Part shown: positions 6,786 through 14,919 of the stretch, piece by piece
How the letters are laid out: each line of letters opens with the position of its first letter
How positions within the stretch are numbered: the stretch's first letter is position 1
Source of the DNA: an uncultured Rubrobacteraceae bacterium
GTDB taxonomy: Bacteria; Actinomycetota; Rubrobacteria; Rubrobacterales; Rubrobacteraceae
Assembly (NCBI GenBank): GCA_902806085.1
Contig: CADCVH010000065.1
Location: forward strand, 1-32,297
Length of the DNA stretch: 32,297 nt
Direction of reading: 5' to 3'
Position numbers and translations under genes: made by a program
Notes under the pieces: generated by a model
What the model saw: only the letters and a program-made list of their open reading frames with translations
The model's database searches: none
What the model was told of the DNA's origin: nothing

Positions 6786-8063
6786 ATGACTGACACCACC
6801 GAAAAGACCACCCGCGAGTTGACGATGAAGGACTTTTTCCGGGAGGAGAACGGAGAGGTCGTTCCCGTCGACGAGAGCGTCCTTATAGATTTCAAGGACG
6901 GCGACATAGTCGAGGGCGAGGTAGTCCGCATCGACCGGGACGAGGTTCTCGTTGATATCGGGTACAAGTCCGAAGGGCTGGTCCCGTCCAACGAGTTGAC
7001 CATCCGCAAGGGTGCCGACCCGCACGACGTGGTCGAGCTCGGCCAGCGCCTGGAGGCGCTGGTGCTCCAGAAAGAGGACGCCGACGGCAGGCTCATCCTC
7101 TCGGCCAAGCGGGCCGCCTTCGAGCGGGCGTGGAACCGCATCGAGGAGTCCTACAACGAGCAGCGCACCGTCGAGGGCCCGGTCATCGAGGTCGTCAAGG
7201 GCGGACTCATACTGGACATCGGCCTGCGCGGGTTCCTGCCGGCGAGCCTCGTGGACATCCGGCGCGTCAGGAACCTGGAGTCGTTCCTCGGGCAGAAGCT
7301 CGAGTGCAAGGTCATCGAGCTCAACCGGAGCCGCAACAACGTGGTGCTCTCGCGCCGGGCCGTGCTCGAGGAGGAGCGCAAGGAGGAGCGGGAGAAGATC
7401 CTCACGTCGCTCGAAGAGGGCCAGATCATCAAGGGCACCGTCTCGAACCTCGTGGACTTCGGCGCGTTCGTCGACCTCGAAGGCATCGACGGCCTGATCC
7501 ACATAAGCGAGCTCTCCTGGCAGCACGTCGACCACCCGAGCGAGGTCGTCGAGGTTGGGGAAGAGGTCGAGGTCAAGGTTCTCGAAGTGGATAGGGACCG
7601 CGAGAGGATCTCGCTAGGCCTCAAGCAGACGCGCAAGGACCCGTGGCAGGAGATCGTCGAGCAGGTCAACGTCGGCGAGCAGATCCAGGGCCGCGTTACG
7701 AAGCTCGTCTCCTTCGGCGCCTTCGTCGAGGTCGCGGAGGGGGTCGAGGGCCTGATCCACATAAGCGAGCTCGCCGAGCACCACGTCGAGACGCCGGACG
7801 AGATCGTGCGCTCCGGCGACGAGGTCGACGCCCGCATCATCGATGTGGACGCGAAGCGCCGCCGTCTCTCGCTCTCCCTGCGTCCGAAGCGTGAGGAGCG
7901 CGAGGAGAGGGCCGAGCGCCCGCCGCGCCAGAGGGACGACCGTCCCCCGCGCCGCGAGGACCGGGCCGACCGCGGTGACCGGGGCCGGGGCTCCTCCGAG
8001 GGCAGCGGCCTGCGCACCGGCGCCTTCGACGCGCTCTCCGACCTGGACCTCGAAGAGAAGTAA
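6786..8063 (+). CDS. rpsA: 30S ribosomal protein S1
   Basis: This 425-residue RNA-binding protein helps mRNA load on the 30S subunit. Four S1 (OB-fold) domains are visible: about 30-105, 120-190, 203-275 and 288-360. The last two carry the best consensus, with VDFGAFVDLEGIDGLIHISEL and SFGAFVEVAEGVEGLIHISEL type cores. A tail from about 362 to 425 is rich in R, E, D, P and G and resembles the disordered basic tails of actinobacterial S1. Four domains is the normal actinobacterial number, against six in E. coli. It has its own promoter and a ribosome site 11 bp before ATG 6786. Confidence 0.95.
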   Translation: MTDTTEKTTRELTMKDFFREENGEVVPVDESVLIDFKDGDIVEGEVVRIDRDEVLVDIGYKSEGLVPSNELTIRKGADPHDVVELGQRLEALVLQKEDADGRLILSAKRAAFERAWNRIEESYNEQRTVEGPVIEVVKGGLILDIGLRGFLPASLVDIRRVRNLESFLGQKLECKVIELNRSRNNVVLSRRAVLEEERKEEREKILTSLEEGQIIKGTVSNLVDFGAFVDLEGIDGLIHISELSWQHVDHPSEVVEVGEEVEVKVLEVDRDRERISLGLKQTRKDPWQEIVEQVNVGEQIQGRVTKLVSFGAFVEVAEGVEGLIHISELAEHHVETPDEIVRSGDEVDARIIDVDAKRRRLSLSLRPKREEREERAERPPRQRDDRPPRREDRADRGDRGRGSSEGSGLRTGAFDALSDLDLEEK

Positions 8064-8096
8064 TCGGTCGCCCGCAACACAGGGGCCCCGAAACGG

Positions 8097-8129
8097 AAGG
8101 GCCGGTGACCATTGCGGTCACCGGCCCTT
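8097..8129 (+). terminator. Strong hairpin between rpsA and coaE that contains the coaE start codon
   Basis: A perfect 14-bp stem, 8097-8110 with 8116-8129, has a 5-nt loop and ends in TTT. It begins 33 nt after the rpsA stop and looks like an intrinsic terminator with a short T-run. The coaE GTG (8105-8107) and its ribosome site are inside the left arm, and the P-loop codons follow directly. Confidence 0.7.
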
Positions 8130-8716
8130 TCGCGTCGGGCAAGAGCACCTTCGTCCGGATGCTCGCCGAACTCGGCGCCCAGACGGCCTCGGCCGACGAG
8201 ATCGTCCACGATCTGCTGCGGTGGAACGAGAACGCCATCTCCGACATCTCGGAGCGCTTCGGCGAAGGGGTCGTCGGCGAAGAGGGCGTGGACCGCAAGG
8301 CGCTGGGCCGGGTGGTCTTCGCCGATCCCGAGAAGCTCTCGGAACTGGAGGGAGTCCTCCACCCCCTGGTGCACGACGAGACGGATAGGCTCATTAGCTA
8401 CTGCTGCTGCGAGGTGTTCGCGGTCGAGATACCGCTCCTGTTCGAGGCGGGGAGGGGTGAGGACTTCGACCGCACCGTGGCCGTGGTCGTGCCGGAGGGG
8501 CGGCAGAAGGCCTGGGCCGAGGCGCGCGGGGTGGACGAGGGGACGCTCCGGGCCATAGAGGCGCGTCAGTTGCCGGCCGGGGAGAAGGCCCTAAGGGCAG
8601 ACGTCGTGGTAGAAAACGACGGAGGCCTGGATAGACTCAAGAGGCAGGCCGAAGAGTTGTGGGCTGACATTTCGCGGGAGCGGAGCTCTGAAGGCGGTGC
8701 CGAACAAGAGGCGTAG
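8105..8716 (+). CDS. coaE: Dephospho-CoA kinase
   Basis: The 203-residue enzyme phosphorylates dephospho-CoA at the ribose 3'-OH, the last step of coenzyme A synthesis. The P-loop GPFASGKST lies at 7-15, where the family usually has GGIGSGKST. SADEIVHDLL and EIPLLFEAG match the CoA-substrate and lid regions, and RADVVVENDGGLDRL is the usual C-terminal block. The length is normal. The GTG start at 8105 is the only in-frame start between the rpsA stop and the P-loop, so it must be right even though it lies inside the hairpin at 8097-8129. The next gene starts 20 bp before the end of this one. Confidence 0.93.
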   Translation: MTIAVTGPFASGKSTFVRMLAELGAQTASADEIVHDLLRWNENAISDISERFGEGVVGEEGVDRKALGRVVFADPEKLSELEGVLHPLVHDETDRLISYCCCEVFAVEIPLLFEAGRGEDFDRTVAVVVPEGRQKAWAEARGVDEGTLRAIEARQLPAGEKALRADVVVENDGGLDRLKRQAEELWADISRERSSEGGAEQEA

Positions 8717-9350
8717 GTACGGCAAGTCGCGGGTCCGCCGCCGGCGGGGTTTCCTGCTGCTGATAGCCGTCGCCGCCGGGCTGTTCGCGCTCCCGTTCGT
8801 GCTCGGGGCGCCGGAGGCCGTCAGGAAGGTCGTGTACCCCATGCGCTACGAGGAGACCATCCGGCAGGCCAGCCGGGAGAACGGCCTGGAGCCGGCCTTC
8901 GTGGCCGGCGTCATCTACACCGAGAGCCGGTTCCGGCCCGAGGCGGAATCCCCCCAGGCGGCGTACGGCCTAATGCAGATGCTCCCCGCTACGGCCGAGT
9001 TCGTCCAGCAGCGTAGCGGCATAGAGGGAGACTTCAGGGACCCGAGGACGAACATCAGGATGGGCACCTGGTATCTGGGCTACCTCGACGGCCGGTACAA
9101 CGGCGACGAGCGACTCATGCTCGCGGCGTACAACTCCGGGGAGGGCCGGGTGGACGGTTGGATCTCCGAAGAAGGCTTCGACATAGCGAGGGATATACCC
9201 TTCAAGGAGACCCGGGACTACGTGGAGAACTCTCTGGAAGCCAGGGAGACCTACGAGGGGCTGTACGGGAAAAACCTGTCCCGCGACACCGGGTGGTCGA
9301 TCCCGTTCGCGAACATCTACGACGAAACCCGCGGGCGCGCCGACTCGTAA
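8697..9350 (+). CDS. Membrane-anchored lytic murein transglycosylase (SLT family)
   Basis: The 217-residue enzyme would cleave peptidoglycan between MurNAc and GlcNAc. A basic N-terminus (KRRRYGKSRVRRRR) precedes one hydrophobic segment at about 19-38, giving an N-terminal anchor or uncleaved signal. The GH23 SLT domain spans about 50-200. E76 in YTESRF is the expected catalytic glutamate, followed by YGLMQMLPATA at 90-100 and AAYNSGEG at 143-150. The start is GTG 8697, inside the end of coaE, which indicates coupled translation. Similar coaE-slt pairs occur in other Gram-positive bacteria. Confidence 0.9.
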   Translation: MPNKRRRYGKSRVRRRRGFLLLIAVAAGLFALPFVLGAPEAVRKVVYPMRYEETIRQASRENGLEPAFVAGVIYTESRFRPEAESPQAAYGLMQMLPATAEFVQQRSGIEGDFRDPRTNIRMGTWYLGYLDGRYNGDERLMLAAYNSGEGRVDGWISEEGFDIARDIPFKETRDYVENSLEARETYEGLYGKNLSRDTGWSIPFANIYDETRGRADS

Positions 9351-9377
9351 CAGAGTGGGTCATCAGATAGGAGACAC

Positions 9378-9638
9378 GTGAGAAAAAGACTGGCAATTCT
9401 GTTGGCGGTGGCCCTGATGCCGCTGTCCGGCGCGGTCGCGTGCGGGCAGGCGATCGAGGACCGCGCGCGGGAGGAAGTCGACAAGCAGGTAGAGAAGGGC
9501 AAGCAACGGGTCAACGACGAGATCGACAAGGGCCAGAAGCGGATCGAAGATGAGGTAACGAACGCGCAGGATCGAGTAAGCCAGGGCGTAGACGACGCCC
9601 AGAAAGAGGCGGAAAAGCGGGCCGGCGGCGGCCAGTGA
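9378..9638 (+). CDS. Small secreted coiled-coil (apolipoprotein-like) lipoprotein
   Basis: This 86-residue protein starts at GTG 9378 with AGGAGA at 9370-9375. A signal peptide (residues 1-21) ends in SGAVAC; the lipobox is imperfect because Ala replaces the usual Leu or Val at -3. The rest is a continuous charged amphipathic helix with repeats such as EEVDKQVEKGKQRVNDEIDKGQKRIEDEV, like small apolipoprotein-type or LEA-like proteins. It probably coats or bridges membrane and cell wall. It follows the transglycosylase by 27 bp and may be co-transcribed. No family name can be given. Confidence 0.75.
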   Translation: MRKRLAILLAVALMPLSGAVACGQAIEDRAREEVDKQVEKGKQRVNDEIDKGQKRIEDEVTNAQDRVSQGVDDAQKEAEKRAGGGQ

Positions 9639-9721
9639 TGCGAGGCCCGGTCCAGCGCACGGCCCGTTAACGAAGTACGGTTTCGCGCCAGAAAACGGGA
9701 GGAAAAACCCGGTTCCTGCCG

Positions 9722-9727
9722 TATAAT
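9722..9727 (+). promoter_or_regulatory. -10 element of the uvrB promoter
   Basis: A perfect TATAAT is followed by 6 nt and a GTG at 9734, which lies at the expected transcription start but is out of frame with uvrB. No good -35 is visible. An imperfect CGAA-N7-TTCG palindrome at 9671-9685 could bind a regulator, but it does not fit the LexA spacing. Confidence 0.6.
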
Positions 9728-9750
9728 TTGGCCGTGGGTCGGGGCCGCCG

Positions 9751-11796
9751 GTGGCGTCCTCTTCGGGCCCGCGAAATCCGCGTAGGGGAGGGACCCGCAT
9801 CGAGACCCGCAGCAGCTTTCAGGTAAACAGCGAGTACAGGCCGACCGGGGATCAGCCCCAGGCCATAGAGAAGCTCTCCTCCGGCCTCGACGAGGGGTTG
9901 AGGGCGCAGACCCTGCTCGGCGTTACGGGCTCGGGCAAGACGCACACCATGGCCCGGGTCATCGAGAAGGTCGGGCGGCCTTCCCTCGTTATCGCGCACA
10001 ACAAGACGCTGGCCGCGCAGCTCGCGAGCGAGTTCGCCGACTTCTTCCCCAACAACGCGGTCGAGTACTTCGTCTCGTACTACGATTACTACCAGCCCGA
10101 GGCGTACGTGCCGCGCACCGACACGTTCATCGAGAAGGACGCCCAGATCAACGAGGACATCGACCGGCTCAGGCACTCGACGACGAGCAGCCTGTTCACG
10201 CGCAGGGACGTGATCGTGGTGGCGAGCGTCTCCGCGATCTACGGCCTCGGTAGCCCGGAGGAGTACCGCAACAAGATGGTGCTACTCGAGGGGGGCGGCT
10301 TCTACGACGTCGACGACATCCTGCGGGACCTCGTCAAGATCCAGTACACCCGAAACGACTTCCAGCTGAACCGCGGCACCTTCCGGGTGCGGGGCGACGC
10401 TTTAGAGGTCCACCCGGCATACCAGGACACGATCTACCGGGTAAGCTTCTTCGGTGACGAGGTCGAGAGCATGGTCGAGGCCGACCCTTTGACCGGCGAG
10501 GTCCTGCGCGAGCTCGACGTGCTGACCGTCTACCCGGCGACCCACTTCGTCACCGGCGAGGACCGGATGGCGACCGCGATCAAGAACATCGAGGCCGAGG
10601 CCGAGGAGCGGGTCGCTGAGCTCGAAGGCGAGGGCAAGGTGCTGGAGGCGTACCGGCTCAAGCAGCGCACCCAGTACGATCTCGAGATGATGCGCGAGCT
10701 CGGGTTCACGAGCGGCATCGAGAACTACTCCCGCCACCTCGACGGGCGCCCGCCCGGCTCGACGCCCTACACCCTGCTCGACTACTTCCCGGACGACTAC
10801 GTAACGTTCGTGGACGAGTCGCACATCACGCTGCCCCAGATCCGGGGCATGTACAAGGGCGACCGCAGCCGGAAGACCACGCTCGTGGACTTCGGCTTCC
10901 GGCTGCCCTCGGCGCTGGACAACAGGCCGCTCACCTTCGAGGAGTTCCTGCTCAAGACGGAGCAGATGGTCTTCGTGTCGGCCACACCGGGGCCGTACGA
11001 GCTCGAGAACTCCGGGCAGATAGTCGAGCAGATCATCCGCCCGACCGGCCTCGTGGACCCGGAGGTCGAGGTCCGACCGACGAAGAACCAGATCGACGAC
11101 TTGCTCAACGAGGTCGCCGTCCGCGTGGAGCACGGCGAGCGCGTCCTCATAACCACCCTGACCATAAAGATGTCCGAGGACCTGACGGACTACCTTCTGG
11201 AGCACAACGTCAAGGCCCGCTACATGCACGCCAACATAGAAACGCTCGACCGGATCCAGATAATAAGGGGCCTCAGAACCGGCGAGTTCGACGTCCTCGT
11301 CGGCATCAACCTCTTGCGGGAGGGGCTGGACTTGCCCGAGGTAACGCTCGTCGCCATCCTCGACGCGGACAAGGAGGGCTTCCTGCGCGGGGAGCGGGCC
11401 CTCATACAGACCATCGGGCGGGCGGCGCGCAACGTCAAGGGCCGGGTCATCATGTACGCCGACAGGGAGACGGACTCGATGCGGGTCGCGCTCGGGGAGA
11501 CGAACCGCAGGCGCGAGATCCAGACCGCCCACAACGAGCGCCACAACATCGAGCCGCGCACGATCTCCAAGGGCATCTCGGATATCCTTGTGGCCGCCGA
11601 GGCCAAGGGCCTCTACAAGGCGAACAAGAAGAGCAGCCGCGAGGCCCCCCGCGATCCCGACGAGCTGCGCACCCTCATCGCCGACCTCGAAGCAGAGATG
11701 CTCGAAGCCGCAGAAGAGCTCAAGTTCGAGTACGCCGCCAAGCTGCGCGACGAGGTCAAGGACCTGGAGCGGCAGCTACAAGAGATCGCCTCCTAG
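9751..11796 (+). CDS. uvrB: Excinuclease ABC subunit B
   Basis: UvrB is the damage-verifying helicase-like subunit that is loaded by UvrA and recruits UvrC. Numbered from GTG 9751 (681 residues), Walker A GVTGSGKT is at 57-64 and the damage-clamping beta-hairpin lies in [12 protein letters not shown]. The DEAD-box-like DESH is at 355-358. Helicase motifs V and VI follow in [15 protein letters not shown] and [11 protein letters not shown]-terminal UVR domain (about 645-680) contacts UvrC. The N-terminus is about 16 residues longer than usual and low in complexity. An in-frame ATC at 9799, seven bases after GGAGG, would give the normal length and may be the true start. Confidence 0.96.
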   Translation: MASSSGPRNPRRGGTRIETRSSFQVNSEYRPTGDQPQAIEKLSSGLDEGLRAQTLLGVTGSGKTHTMARVIEKVGRPSLVIAHNKTLAAQLASEFADFFPNNAVEYFVSYYDYYQPEAYVPRTDTFIEKDAQINEDIDRLRHSTTSSLFTRRDVIVVASVSAIYGLGSPEEYRNKMVLLEGGGFYDVDDILRDLVKIQYTRNDFQLNRGTFRVRGDALEVHPAYQDTIYRVSFFGDEVESMVEADPLTGEVLRELDVLTVYPATHFVTGEDRMATAIKNIEAEAEERVAELEGEGKVLEAYRLKQRTQYDLEMMRELGFTSGIENYSRHLDGRPPGSTPYTLLDYFPDDYVTFVDESHITLPQIRGMYKGDRSRKTTLVDFGFRLPSALDNRPLTFEEFLLKTEQMVFVSATPGPYELENSGQIVEQIIRPTGLVDPEVEVRPTKNQIDDLLNEVAVRVEHGERVLITTLTIKMSEDLTDYLLEHNVKARYMHANIETLDRIQIIRGLRTGEFDVLVGINLLREGLDLPEVTLVAILDADKEGFLRGERALIQTIGRAARNVKGRVIMYADRETDSMRVALGETNRRREIQTAHNERHNIEPRTISKGISDILVAAEAKGLYKANKKSSREAPRDPDELRTLIADLEAEMLEAAEELKFEYAAKLRDEVKDLERQLQEIAS

Positions 11797-12009
11797 GGGC
11801 ACCGGCCGCCGGTTCTCGGCCCTGCCGCGACAGGGCCGCCGGGGCGGTCGGCCGATGCCCCGCGCGTCTCTCTGGGCGGCGTCGGGGACGCGCTCTCGTG
11901 CGAGGTTTTCGTCGGGCCCTTCGCGGGCCTCGTCGTCGGCGATCATGGCCCTGATGCGGTCGGACTCCCTGAGCATCAACGCGAAGCGGGCGATCTCCTG
12001 TTGTGTCAT
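11776..12009 (-). CDS. Small ORF antisense to the uvrB terminator region, function unknown
   Basis: A 77-residue ORF starts at ATG 12009 behind two good Shine-Dalgarno sequences (AGGAGG and AAGGAGG in the 25 bases upstream). The first 45 residues, beginning [20 protein letters not shown], look like a real helical, acidic protein. The last 30 ([16 protein letters not shown]) are translated from the uvrB hairpin and look unnatural. The ORF overlaps the 3' end of uvrB by 21 bp on the opposite strand. It may be a real small gene whose 3' end has been replaced by the terminator. Confidence 0.45.
   Translation of the reverse strand: MTQQEIARFALMLRESDRIRAMIADDEAREGPDENLARERVPDAAQRDARGIGRPPRRPCRGRAENRRPVPLGGDLL
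11796..11861. terminator. Two-tier hairpin at the end of uvrB
   Basis: The outer stem 11796-11808 with 11849-11861 has 12 of 13 pairs. The inner stem CGGCCCTG (11817-11824) with CAGGGCCG (11831-11838) is perfect with a 6-nt loop. It starts at the last base of the uvrB stop codon. There is no T-run. It probably ends or protects uvrB mRNA and could act on both strands. Confidence 0.6.
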
Positions 12010-12125
12010 GGCTCCTCCTTGACCTCCTGCTCTTCCTGACGCAGTACCTCCGAAACGCTTGTGTGGTACGTGGCCTTTAGGGGTGATCTTTGGTTAGCCC
12101 TTTTGGGGGAGGCCCCGGTTTCGTG

Positions 12126-12938
12126 CTAACGCACCCGCGACGGCTTGGCTCCGGTAAGGCCGCCGTCTGCGCGGACCTGCCGGTTGCGGAGGAGGAAGAG
12201 GCCGTAGGCCACGAAGCCCAGGGTGCTGAGGAGCATCACTATCGGGTAGGTGACGGTGCCGAGGGTCGAGACGTCTATGGCGAAGGCGAAGGCCGCGTGG
12301 GCCAGGATGACCGGCCAGAGGGAGGCCGTCCGCCAGCGGAGGGCGGAGTAGACGAAGCCGCCGCAGAGGGCGAGGGCGGTGAGGCGCACGGTCTCGGGCC
12401 AGGGGCCTTCGGTCGCGTTCCTGCCGAGGACGAGGGCCCCGGCGAGGAGGGAGGTCAGGGCCGTGGCCCCCACGGGTCCCCACGGCGCGAGGACCCGCCA
12501 CAGTAGGCCGCGGAACAGAAGCTCCTCGGCGAAAACCGCGACGAGCACGACCAGGAACGTGGAGACGAGGGCGTCGAACCCCGCCACGAACACGCCCCCC
12601 GAGAAGGCGAGCGCGCCGACGAAGAGCGGGAACCACATCAGGCGAAGGTTCTTTACGATCGGCCGGTTGAAGCCCGCCTCACGCCACAGGCCCGTCCACA
12701 CCAGCAGGACGACCGCCAGCGCGATCGCGAGCCCCCAGAACAGCACCTCCGGGCTCTCGAGATCCGAGGCGATCCGGTCGAGCCCCGTCGGGGGTTCGAA
12801 GGCTTTCTGCGGCAGCTTCTTGATGTTGCCCACCGGCGCCCTCGGAAAGGAGACCCTGCTGAGGGCGGTGAGCACGAAGAGCGCCAGCGTCACGAGCAGG
12901 CAGAAAACCGCCGGGCGCCGGTGCGGCAATCGCCGCAT
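12126..12938 (-). CDS. CPBP-family intramembrane metalloprotease (CAAX protease-like)
   Basis: The 270-residue multi-pass membrane protein has the CPBP/Abi signature. EELLFRG at 138-144 supplies the paired glutamates and arginine, and H214 in ILAHAAFAFA supplies the second metal-ligand motif. About seven or eight hydrophobic segments are visible. Such proteins are intramembrane glutamic/metalloproteases or bacteriocin-immunity-type proteins; the substrate cannot be predicted. The gene lies 47 bp downstream of tetR on the same strand, so it is likely co-transcribed and autoregulated with it. The C-terminal tail is basic and cytoplasmic. Confidence 0.88.
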   Translation of the reverse strand: MRRLPHRRPAVFCLLVTLALFVLTALSRVSFPRAPVGNIKKLPQKAFEPPTGLDRIASDLESPEVLFWGLAIALAVVLLVWTGLWREAGFNRPIVKNLRLMWFPLFVGALAFSGGVFVAGFDALVSTFLVVLVAVFAEELLFRGLLWRVLAPWGPVGATALTSLLAGALVLGRNATEGPWPETVRLTALALCGGFVYSALRWRTASLWPVILAHAAFAFAIDVSTLGTVTYPIVMLLSTLGFVAYGLFLLRNRQVRADGGLTGAKPSRVR

Positions 12939-12985
12939 CTACTCGCAGCACCCCGGACGGCGGGCCCCCCCGCGCGCCACGGTTC

Positions 12986-13612
12986 TCAGAGCCTCTCCCG
13001 CAGGCCGCCCAGGATAAGGTCCAGGCCGAACTCGAACTCGGCGTCCCGGTCGACCTCCCCGAGCCTGCCCTCCAGCTCGGCTATGTGCGGAAACCGCTCC
13101 GCGGGGAGCGACCGGGCGCCGGCGCGGTCGCCCCCGGGCTCCATGGCGAAGCCCCGGATCTCCGCCATCGCGTACCCCATCGCGTACCCCGAGAGCGTCC
13201 GGAAAGCGTACAACGCGGTGGCCGCGTCGAAGCCGGCCTCCCGCATCGTTTTCAAGAACTCCTCCACGAGCCAGGCCCCGTCCATGGTGTTCGCCGGACG
13301 CACGACGAGCAGGGGAAAGACGTTGGGATGCTCGCGCGCGAGCCGCCGAAACCCCCTGTACGCCCCCCGGACCCGCTCCTCCCAACTCCCGCCCCCGGAA
13401 GGCACCTCCAGCTCGCCCAACAACACCTCGACCATCCCGTCGAGCAACGCGTCCTTGTTGGGGACGTGGTTGTACAGCGACATCGCCTCCACGCCCAGAT
13501 CCGCCCCCAACTTCCTCATGCTGAGCGCCTCCAGGCCCTCCCGGTCCACGAACCTTACCGCCGCCTCCAAAACCCGCCGACGGCTCAACGGCCCCTTCCT
13601 CACCTCTACCAC
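12986..13612 (-). CDS. TetR/AcrR family transcriptional regulator
   Basis: The 208-residue repressor has a TetR-type helix-turn-helix at about 10-58, with ALSMRKLGADLGVEAMSLYNHVPNKDALLDGM as its core. A larger helical ligand-binding domain follows, of the type seen in TetR itself (the C-terminal block RLAREHPNVFPLLVVRPAN). The start is GTG 13612, preceded by GGAGGTC at 13618-13624 on the complementary strand. It is divergent from the membrane protein at 13708. The intervening 95 bp hold overlapping promoters and a 31-bp palindrome, so it should repress both itself (with the CPBP gene) and the membrane protein. Confidence 0.92.
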   Translation of the reverse strand: MVEVRKGPLSRRRVLEAAVRFVDREGLEALSMRKLGADLGVEAMSLYNHVPNKDALLDGMVEVLLGELEVPSGGGSWEERVRGAYRGFRRLAREHPNVFPLLVVRPANTMDGAWLVEEFLKTMREAGFDAATALYAFRTLSGYAMGYAMAEIRGFAMEPGGDRAGARSLPAERFPHIAELEGRLGEVDRDAEFEFGLDLILGGLRERL

Positions 13613-13635
13613 CAGAAGACCTCCAGAGCCCTTTC

Positions 13636-13675
13636 TCGACAGCTTACAGTATAAGCGTTACACTTACACTGTAAA
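13636..13675. promoter_or_regulatory. Divergent tetR / membrane-protein promoters over a shared palindromic operator
   Basis: The operator is a 31-bp imperfect palindrome at 13644-13674 with perfect outer arms TTACAGT and ACTGTAA and inner TAAG / CTTA. The forward promoter is TCGACA (13636-13641), 17 bp, TACACT (13659-13664). The reverse promoter, on the minus strand, is TTTACA (13675-13670), 16 bp, TATACT (13653-13648). Both are covered by the palindrome, so one bound TetR dimer pair would block both. Confidence 0.8.
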
Positions 13676-13707
13676 TACACAGCGTAAGCAAACGGAGGGG
13701 GCACCGT

Positions 13708-14445
13708 GTGGGGGTCCGGCGTGTAGGGCGTGTGGGCGTGGGAGGTTTTCTCCGGTTTCTTGCGGCCGCGGCTGTCGCGGCGGCGCTGGGCCTGGCGTCG
13801 GGGTTGCCCGTGGTGGCGATGGGCCTGGTCGTGCCGATTCAGGTGGTGGGGCCGCTGGCGTCGGCCATGGGTGCGCTCTCGGCGGCCCTGGGCGCGGCTT
13901 GGGTCGCGAACCAGTTCGCGGGGGACCGCGGCCGCCTGCTCCCGGTGGTTGGCGTGGCGGGGGCCACGGCGGCCTCGCTGGTCCTTCTCGCGCTGTCTTT
14001 GTACCTCTTGCCGATTCCTGGCCTGGATCCCCTCTCCGGGTCCCTGCTCCGCACCGCGGTCCTCTGCGCCGGCGTGGTCGCGGTCAACGCGGGTTTGGCG
14101 GCGGTGCGCCTGCGCGGCCCGAGGGGGCGGCTAGGAGCGGATGGCACCGCGGCCCTCCTTCTGTCGGTGGCCGGCTTCGGTATCGGGCTCTCGGCGGGCG
14201 GGGTGCTTCCCTGGGTCCCGGACCGGGAGTTCACGAGGCTGGGGTACGGCGCCCTGGCCTGGATCGGCCTCGCCTTCACGATCTTGGGTGTGGTGGTGGC
14301 CGTTCTGCGGTCCCGCAGGGTGTCTTCGGGGCACGAGTTGGGGCGCGACGCCGCAACGACGCTCGCGCTGGTGGCCGCCATGCTGCCGGCCGTGGTCGGG
14401 TCGATCTCTTTCGCCTGCTCGAATCTCGTAGGCTGCGGGGCGTGA
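13708..14445 (+). CDS. Multi-pass membrane protein under TetR control, function unknown
   Basis: The 245-residue protein has about seven hydrophobic segments spread over the whole chain, with short polar loops and no recognised transporter motif. A late pair of cysteines (FACSNLVGCGA) closes the chain. The start is GTG 13708 behind GGAGGGGG (13694-13701); an out-of-frame GTG lies two bases earlier. Divergence from tetR across a shared operator suggests it responds to a small molecule sensed by that regulator, for example as an exporter or tolerance protein. That role is inferred only from context. Confidence 0.8.
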   Translation: MGVRRVGRVGVGGFLRFLAAAAVAAALGLASGLPVVAMGLVVPIQVVGPLASAMGALSAALGAAWVANQFAGDRGRLLPVVGVAGATAASLVLLALSLYLLPIPGLDPLSGSLLRTAVLCAGVVAVNAGLAAVRLRGPRGRLGADGTAALLLSVAGFGIGLSAGGVLPWVPDREFTRLGYGALAWIGLAFTILGVVVAVLRSRRVSSGHELGRDAATTLALVAAMLPAVVGSISFACSNLVGCGA

Positions 14446-14518
14446 AGAAGTAGGCGGCGCTCCAAGATTTCCACACGGCTGGTGTTCGGCGTCCGGTTTG
14501 GGGCTCCCGAAGGACGCG

Positions 14519-14800
14519 CTAGTCGTAGAGGCCGGCCAGGCGTTTCTGGGCTTCGATGGCCCGCTTGACCCTGCGGGCGTCCGGGGGGGCCATGCGGTTC
14601 AGCTGAAGGGCTCGTCCGGTGTTCGTCTCGAGCGTGAGCGTCGCGTTGACGAGGCCCCGGACCGCCACCGTCGCGACCTGCTTCAGGCCGAAGGATTCCA
14701 CGTTTTGCGACTGCCAGCCGCTCTTGACCTCGACGTGGTCCGCGAAGACGGCGACGATGGTGTTGTTGTGCGCCGTTGCCTGCGTTATGGGTGCCTCCAA
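14519..14800 (-). CDS. Small bacterial PH-domain-like protein
   Basis: A 93-residue protein starts at TTG 14800, five bases after GGAGG. Its sequence pattern, ITQATAHNNTIVAVFADHVEVKSGW, then VATVAVRGLVNATLTLETNTGRALQL, then an amphipathic helix PDARRVKRAIEAQKRL, is the seven-strand-plus-helix order of bacterial PH (YokE-like) domains. It has no signal peptide. It lies downstream of the amt terminator, so it is probably transcribed separately. A possible -10 TATGCT lies at 14844-14839. The role is unknown; related domains often sit in small stress-associated proteins. Confidence 0.75.
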   Translation of the reverse strand: MEAPITQATAHNNTIVAVFADHVEVKSGWQSQNVESFGLKQVATVAVRGLVNATLTLETNTGRALQLNRMAPPDARRVKRAIEAQKRLAGLYD

Positions 14801-14869
14801 ACTGCCCTCCGTGGCTCTTGCGGTTGGTCCCTGCCTCCAGCATACAGAACTCCGCCCCCGGGAGGGCGC

Positions 14870-14906
14870 AAAAAAGCACCGGCCGGGAGAGACCCCCGGC
14901 CGGTGC
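14870..14906 (-). terminator. Intrinsic terminator of amt
   Basis: A perfect 12-bp stem (14876-14887 with 14895-14906) with a 7-nt loop is followed on the minus strand by six T residues (complement of 14870-14875). It lies 13 bp after the amt stop and is the most canonical intrinsic terminator in the window. Confidence 0.93.
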
Positions 14907-14919
14907 CGAAACCCGATCC

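Noticed and set aside
7012-7497. Ser/Arg-rich plus-strand ORFs inside rpsA
   Set aside because: Alternate-frame readings of the repetitive S1 domains; no start signal and biased composition.
9671-9685. LexA-type SOS box before uvrB
   Set aside because: CGAA-N7-TTCG has the wrong spacing for the Gram-positive CGAAC-N4-GTTCG box, and no similar site is seen before uvrA or uvrC.
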